A program made the translations under genes and the position numbers. A stretch of DNA of 64,000 nt. It comes from Fimbriimonadales bacterium (GTDB lineage: Bacteria; Armatimonadota; Fimbriimonadia; Fimbriimonadales; Fimbriimonadaceae). The notes beneath the pieces were generated by a model that was not told where the DNA came from, searched no databases, and was given only the letters and a program-made list of their open reading frames with translations. Each line of letters opens with the position of its first letter. Position 1 is the first letter of the stretch. This document shows, in pieces, positions 59,749 to 64,000 of the stretch. The stretch is from assembly GCA_026418055.1 (NCBI GenBank), contig JAOACB010000001.1, forward strand, positions 1-64,000, in the 5' to 3' direction.

Positions 59749-61911
59749 ATGACGCTGCTCCAGGCTGTTCTGGCATGCTGGTTCTCGGCCCTTCAGGCCG
59801 GCTCAACTTCAGGGGACGGCGTGCGGCTGGAACTCGCCGCGATGCCGCTCTCTCGGGCGATCCCCGAGCTGTCGCGCGCCCTGGGTCGATCGCTGGCAGT
59901 CTCCTCCGAGCTCGCAGGGGAGGTGGTTGTTCTCCGCGTCCAAGGCGCTGAGCCTGCGGAGGTCCTCCGCAGGCTGGCTGAAGCCACAGAAGCCACTTGG
60001 GTGGAGCAGAACGGCCTGCTCAGGTTGGCTCTGACCGACGCTCAACGAAAGCAGCAGCGGGACGCCGAGCTCGCCTACCGAGAGAGGGCCGTCGGCGAGG
60101 CCATCCGCAAGATGGCCGAGCCGCTGGCGAGGCACCCGAACTTCGACCAGCAGGCGATGGAGGAGGCGAGCCAGCGGTCTCAGGGAGCGGCCGTTCGGCA
60201 GGGCGGATTCTCTCCCTTGGCCATGGTCCAAGCAGGGCGCAACGTGATCGCGGGCAACCCCGCGACGCCCACGGGCAGGGCTGTCGCGCGGCTGGCCCGC
60301 TTGATTGGTGCACGGGCGCTGGCCCAGTTGGGCGACGGCGAGCGGATCGTGTTCAGCACGCAGCCGAATCCGATGCAGCGTCGGTTTCCCAACGGAGGAT
60401 TCGACGCCATCCGCCTGTTGGTGGCGGAGCAGAGCCGCTACGCCGACGCCGAGGGAGCGCGCCAAGACGGAGGCATCGAGCAGCTGCTTGGGGCGGTCTT
60501 CGGCGGCGGCACCCGTAGCGCGGTGTCCGGCACGCCCGCCAAGGCCCTGCTGAGCGTGCAGCGGCAGAAGCTTCTGGATGGGTACGAGTTCCGCATCGCG
60601 CTGTTCGATGGTGACGGTCGCCAGGTCTTCACGGACGGCATGACGATGCTGCTGGAGACGAGCGGTCTGAACCTCTTGGACGCGCTGGGTCAACCTCCGA
60701 GCGACGGCGAGGAGATCGAACTCAGCCCCGTCTCCCGCGAGTTGCTGCAGAGCCTCCGCGGGCTCACCGGTCTCGCCTTCGGCCAAGCTCCGTCGCTTGG
60801 AATGAGTCCAGAGGTTGCAGGCAGGCTTCGCCGTCCAGACTTGTACGAACCGCTCGAGTACTTTCACGGCGAGGTGTTCCGGGGGATCGGCAAGGCTTAT
60901 GGCAAGAACGTCGTCGCGGCGATCCCCGACGGGGCTCTTGCGTCCAGTTCCTTCCTGTTGCCAGGGCAGAAGCTCACCGTCTCGGCCTTCCTGAAGGGTC
61001 TGCAAGATCTGAAGACGATGACGGTGCAGACGGAGGGGGATTGGATCGTGGGGAAGCCCACCCGTCCGTGGTACCAGCGGCAGCAGCGACAGGACCGTGC
61101 GGCCTTGGCTCGTCTCATCGCGTCGGCGGGAGCGAGGGGCACGCTCCGACTGGATGACTTGGCTTCTTACGCTTTGACGAACCCGCCGTTGCTCGAGAGC
61201 CCGGTGGCGTCGTTGCTGGCGTTGCTCACGATTCCCGGCGCCGCTTCCAACCCCAACTCGATGCAGTGGGAGCTGCTGCGGTTCTACGGCTCCCTCACCG
61301 CGGGCCAGCGTCAGAGGCTGGCCGCGGGCGACGCGATCCCCCTGCGGGAGCTGACACCGAGCCAGCGGGGCAACGTTTGGCGCATGGTGTACCTGCCTGG
61401 TTTCCTCGGCTTGGGTGGACTCAGCGTGGCGGGGGGATTGCCGGCGCCCCTCGCGAGAACGGAACCCACGGAGATCCTCCCCAACGGCTTGCCTCCCGGA
61501 TCGTCCCTACAAGTGGGCATCCAGCGTTCGGAGGTGGTGGTGGACGCGGGCGAGTCGAGGCCGGGGTTGCGTTTGTTCTCGGCTCTGGGGGCCGAGGAGC
61601 TGGGGGCCATGATGCAGCTTCGGGAGGACCCCACGATGGGTGCCATGGTCGGTCCGCTGTTGCCCGACTGGAAGCAGTTCCGGCTCGGCGAGAAGGTTCG
61701 GTACAGCTTCCTGTTCCGCTTCACTCCGGAGGTCGTCCTCGGTGGTTCGCTCGAGGACGTCGTGCTGGACGAGCGCGCGCCGGCGGCTTCCTTCGAGCAG
61801 CTGCCGCAAGCGTTCCGCGATCGGGTGCAGCGAGCGCGCGAGCAGATGAGGCAGGGGGCGGCCCAACTCGGCTCTCTGTTCGGGGGAGGCCAGGCGCCCC
61901 CACGGCCCTAA
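59749..61911 (+). CDS. Large exported protein with STN-like domains
   Basis: 720 residues. An N-terminal hydrophobic stretch (TLLQAVLACWFSALQAGSTS) acts as a signal peptide. Residues about 24-95 (RLELAAMPLSRAIPELSRAL, GRSLAVSSELAGEVVVLRVQ, EVLRRLAEATEATWVEQNGL) match an STN domain. A second STN-like stretch is at about 367-445 (FRGIGKAYGKNVVAAIPDGA, LTVSAFLKGLQDLKTMTVQT, then EGDWIVGKP). The rest is unassigned, with Arg/Gln/Ala-rich helices. No secretin or TonB barrel is visible. It may be a periplasmic partner of envelope machinery such as pili or signalling. Its stop overlaps the carB stop by 4 bases. Confidence 0.72.
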   Translation: MTLLQAVLACWFSALQAGSTSGDGVRLELAAMPLSRAIPELSRALGRSLAVSSELAGEVVVLRVQGAEPAEVLRRLAEATEATWVEQNGLLRLALTDAQRKQQRDAELAYRERAVGEAIRKMAEPLARHPNFDQQAMEEASQRSQGAAVRQGGFSPLAMVQAGRNVIAGNPATPTGRAVARLARLIGARALAQLGDGERIVFSTQPNPMQRRFPNGGFDAIRLLVAEQSRYADAEGARQDGGIEQLLGAVFGGGTRSAVSGTPAKALLSVQRQKLLDGYEFRIALFDGDGRQVFTDGMTMLLETSGLNLLDALGQPPSDGEEIELSPVSRELLQSLRGLTGLAFGQAPSLGMSPEVAGRLRRPDLYEPLEYFHGEVFRGIGKAYGKNVVAAIPDGALASSSFLLPGQKLTVSAFLKGLQDLKTMTVQTEGDWIVGKPTRPWYQRQQRQDRAALARLIASAGARGTLRLDDLASYALTNPPLLESPVASLLALLTIPGAASNPNSMQWELLRFYGSLTAGQRQRLAAGDAIPLRELTPSQRGNVWRMVYLPGFLGLGGLSVAGGLPAPLARTEPTEILPNGLPPGSSLQVGIQRSEVVVDAGESRPGLRLFSALGAEELGAMMQLREDPTMGAMVGPLLPDWKQFRLGEKVRYSFLFRFTPEVVLGGSLEDVVLDERAPAASFEQLPQAFRDRVQRAREQMRQGAAQLGSLFGGGQAPPRP

Positions 61912-64000
61912 GCTCGACCGACGAGGTACTCCTCCATCCGAAGGCAGCTGGATTGCTCCGGATGCCGGAAAACCCGCAACGCCCTCACCAGGGCCTTCGC
62001 TGTGTCGATGGAGGTCACGCAGGCGATGCCGGTTTCGATGCACGCCCTTCGGATCCGCGCACCCTCGGCCTCGGCCTTGGCGTCGGCGCTGGGCGTGTTC
62101 ACCATCAGGCTGACCTGGCCCTCCCGGATGAAGTCGAGCAGGTTCGGTTGGCCTTCGTGGATCTTCATGACCCAGTGGCTGGGGATGCCGGCGGCCCGCA
62201 GAGCGTCGTGGGTGCCTCCCGTGGCCGCGATGCGATAGCCTTGGGCGATCATTTCCCGAGCGATCTCGATGGCCGCGGGCTTGTCGGGGTCCTGCACGCT
62301 CAGCAGGACGAAGCCGTCCCCCTTGAAGGTGATCCCGGAGGCTACCAGAGCCTTATAGAGCGCCGCTTCGAACGTGAAGTCTGTGCCGAGGATCTCTCCG
62401 GTCGACTTCATTTCGGGGCCCAAGCTCGGCTCGACCTTGGCCAGCTTCTGGAAGCTGAACACGGGCGCCTTCACAGCGTACAGGATCGGTGGCGGGATCT
62501 CGGCGGCTCCTGAGGCAAACTCATCTTCCGGCACGATGCGGCCCCGAGCCATCGGCGGGCAGGGACTGCCGACGAAACGGTCGGGCTCGCCAGGATCCAG
62601 GATCCACAGCCCGCTCGAGTACCCTAGGTCGCGCAGCCTGGCACCCATGATGCAACGCGTGGCGAGCTCCACCATCGGAATCCCCGTGACCTTGCTCAGA
62701 TACGGCACGGTCCTCGAGGCGCGCGGGTTCACCTCCAGCACGTAGGCCTTGTCGTCGCGGATGACGAACTGGATGTTCATCACTCCGCGCACTCCGAGGG
62801 CTCGCGCGATCTTGCACGCGGCAAGCACCATCTGGCTCTGGACTTCGGGGCTGAGGCTGACCGCCGGGTAAACGGCCATCGAGTCTCCGCTGTGCACACC
62901 GGCTCGCTCGATGTGTTCCATGATGCCGGGTACCAAGGTGTCCTCTCCGTCGGACACCACGTCCACCTCGGCCTCCGTGCCGAGGATGTACTGGTCCACG
63001 AGCACCGGCTGACCAGGGTTCGCGTCCTCCGCCTCGCGGTAGAAGAGGCGCAGCTGGTTCTCGGAGTACACGATCTCCATCGCTCGCCCGCCTAGGACGA
63101 AGCTGGGTCGAACGAGTACCGGGTAGCCCACCTCGCGGGCGACCTTGATCGCCTCGTCCAGGCTCTTCACTGCACGGCCGGCTGGCTTGCGGATGCCGAG
63201 CTCGGAGAGGAGCTTTTCAAAGAGGTCGCGGTCTTCGGCGCGGTCGATCGCGCTCGGGGGAGTGCCGAGCACCGGCAAGCCCGCGTTCTGCAGCGGCGTG
63301 GCCAGATTGATCGCCGTTTGGCCGCCGAACTGCACCACCGCGCCGATCGGATGCTCATGCGCCGCGACGTCCAGGACGTCCTCCAGCGTGACGGGCTCGA
63401 AGTAGAGACCGTCGCTCGTGTCGAAGTCCGTTGAGACCGTTTCCGGGTTGTTGTTGATCAAGATCGCGCGGTAGCCCATCTTCTGCAGGGCCCACACGCA
63501 GTGCACGCAGGAGTAGTCGAACTCGATTCCCTGACCGATTCGGATTGGTCCGGAGCCGAGCACGAACACCGTTTGCCGGTCGTCCGACGGGCGCAGCTTG
63601 GCGTCGTCCTCCTGCTCGAACGTTCCGTAATAATAGGGTGTTGCGGATTCGAACTCGCCCGCGCAGGTGTCCACCATCTTGAACACCGGCATGACCTTCT
63701 GACGCTCGACCTCCAACGCGGCGCGGGTTCCGTACCTCGCCGAAGCCAGCTTCTCCAGTTTGGCGTCGACCGCCGTGGCCGGAGACGCTCCCAGAGGCAA
63801 TGCCGGTTGCTGGGCTCGTCGCTCGATCTCTCGAACGAACCCATCGAGATCGTCGCTGGCCTCGAGCGCAGCGAGGAACGCCTCATGGTCGCTCCCCAGA
63901 CTCTGCTGGGCACGGATGGCCTTCTGCACGAGCTCGAGGTCCGTTCGGGGGACGCGCAGAAGGCTCAGAATCGTCGGAGAGGGGAACCCGAGGAGGAACG
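61908..64000 (-). CDS. carB: Carbamoyl-phosphate synthase large subunit, C-terminal two thirds (cut by window edge)
   Basis: About 697 residues in view; the 5' end lies beyond position 64000. It makes carbamoyl phosphate for pyrimidine and arginine synthesis. The part seen includes the end of the first half, FVLGSGPIRIGQGIEFDYSC, AVVQFGGQTAINLA, the second ATP-grasp domain (VLVRPSFVLGGRAMEIVY, YLSKVTGIPMVELATR), and the C-terminal allosteric MGS domain (AIEIAREMIAQGYRIAATGG). The in-frame GTG at 63929 is not the true start, since the family sequence continues upstream to the edge. carA is not in the window. Confidence 0.95.
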   Translation of the reverse strand, partial: FLLGFPSPTILSLLRVPRTDLELVQKAIRAQQSLGSDHEAFLAALEASDDLDGFVREIERRAQQPALPLGASPATAVDAKLEKLASARYGTRAALEVERQKVMPVFKMVDTCAGEFESATPYYYGTFEQEDDAKLRPSDDRQTVFVLGSGPIRIGQGIEFDYSCVHCVWALQKMGYRAILINNNPETVSTDFDTSDGLYFEPVTLEDVLDVAAHEHPIGAVVQFGGQTAINLATPLQNAGLPVLGTPPSAIDRAEDRDLFEKLLSELGIRKPAGRAVKSLDEAIKVAREVGYPVLVRPSFVLGGRAMEIVYSENQLRLFYREAEDANPGQPVLVDQYILGTEAEVDVVSDGEDTLVPGIMEHIERAGVHSGDSMAVYPAVSLSPEVQSQMVLAACKIARALGVRGVMNIQFVIRDDKAYVLEVNPRASRTVPYLSKVTGIPMVELATRCIMGARLRDLGYSSGLWILDPGEPDRFVGSPCPPMARGRIVPEDEFASGAAEIPPPILYAVKAPVFSFQKLAKVEPSLGPEMKSTGEILGTDFTFEAALYKALVASGITFKGDGFVLLSVQDPDKPAAIEIAREMIAQGYRIAATGGTHDALRAAGIPSHWVMKIHEGQPNLLDFIREGQVSLMVNTPSADAKAEAEGARIRRACIETGIACVTSIDTAKALVRALRVFRHPEQSSCLRMEEYLVGRA

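Overview
The window is a GC-rich chromosomal segment from a flagellated, Gram-negative-type bacterium, most likely an Armatimonadota member of the Fimbriimonadia type. This is an inference. It rests mainly on the prepilin-like protein at 23737-24606 (N-terminus [16 protein letters not shown] followed by [10 protein letters not shown] and a SNVKQLGLA motif), on the high G/C at third codon positions, and on many genes that seem to lack a leader. No rRNA, CRISPR array, insertion sequence or prophage is visible. It looks like core chromosome with a few decayed spots.

Layout. 1-2367: end of a flagellar operon (flgK-flgL-fliW-csrA). 2408-8857: housekeeping genes (ribF, M29 aminopeptidase, bioY, an ABC-F ATPase, a zinc alcohol dehydrogenase). 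8854-12290 (minus): gltX, a HAD phosphatase and an MFS exporter. 12389-15786: a glycosyltransferase and a sugar epimerase flanking an ECF sigma/anti-sigma pair. 15825-15899: tRNA-Thr(GGT). 15907-19824 (minus): gcvT, scpB, scpA and a fumarase/aspartase. 19910-23395: a small exported protein and secA, followed by three hairpins. 23532-26476 (minus): prepilin-like protein with a coupled lipoprotein, htpX, and an FHA-ankyrin protein. 26528-30042: coaBC, a large beta-helix protein and a small membrane protein. 30044-38692 (minus): corA, a GGDEF/HD-GYP protein, uvrB, a secreted protein, mqnC and a degenerate phosphoglycerate-mutase relative. 38768-42909 (minus): nrdR-nrdJ under a clear promoter with an embedded palindrome. 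42974-44245: a stretch with minus-strand coding signal broken by stops and a frameshift. 44246-48433: a large lipoprotein and an orphan sdhA. 48491-53919 (minus): M28 peptidase, TMEM14-like protein, a LolA-like secreted protein with a decayed tandem copy, an S41 protease and an ECF sigma factor. 54094-61911: an unknown membrane protein; a second ECF sigma/anti-sigma unit whose anti-sigma factor ends in an STN-like domain; lepB, a Nudix hydrolase, surE, a VanZ-like protein and a 720-residue exported protein with STN-like modules. 61908-64000 (minus): the 3' two thirds of carB.

How the genes work together. FliW and CsrA form the flagellin-linked translational switch. NrdR probably controls the B12-dependent reductase NrdJ from its own promoter. 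ScpA and ScpB are the kleisin-type partners of SMC. SecA, LepB and several lipoproteins or signal-peptide proteins belong to export. Three ECF sigma factors, two beside membrane anti-sigma factors, suggest strong envelope sensing. MqnC points to the futalosine route to menaquinone, consistent with a B. subtilis-type SdhA.

The most notable patterns are a -10-like hexamer (TAnnnT or close) 6 to 11 bases before many start codons, which suggests widespread leaderless mRNA; a decayed tandem duplicate beside its intact parent; the anti-sigma/STN fusion; and a phosphoglycerate-mutase-like protein that has lost its metal-site motifs. All statements come from reading the sequence; no database search was run.
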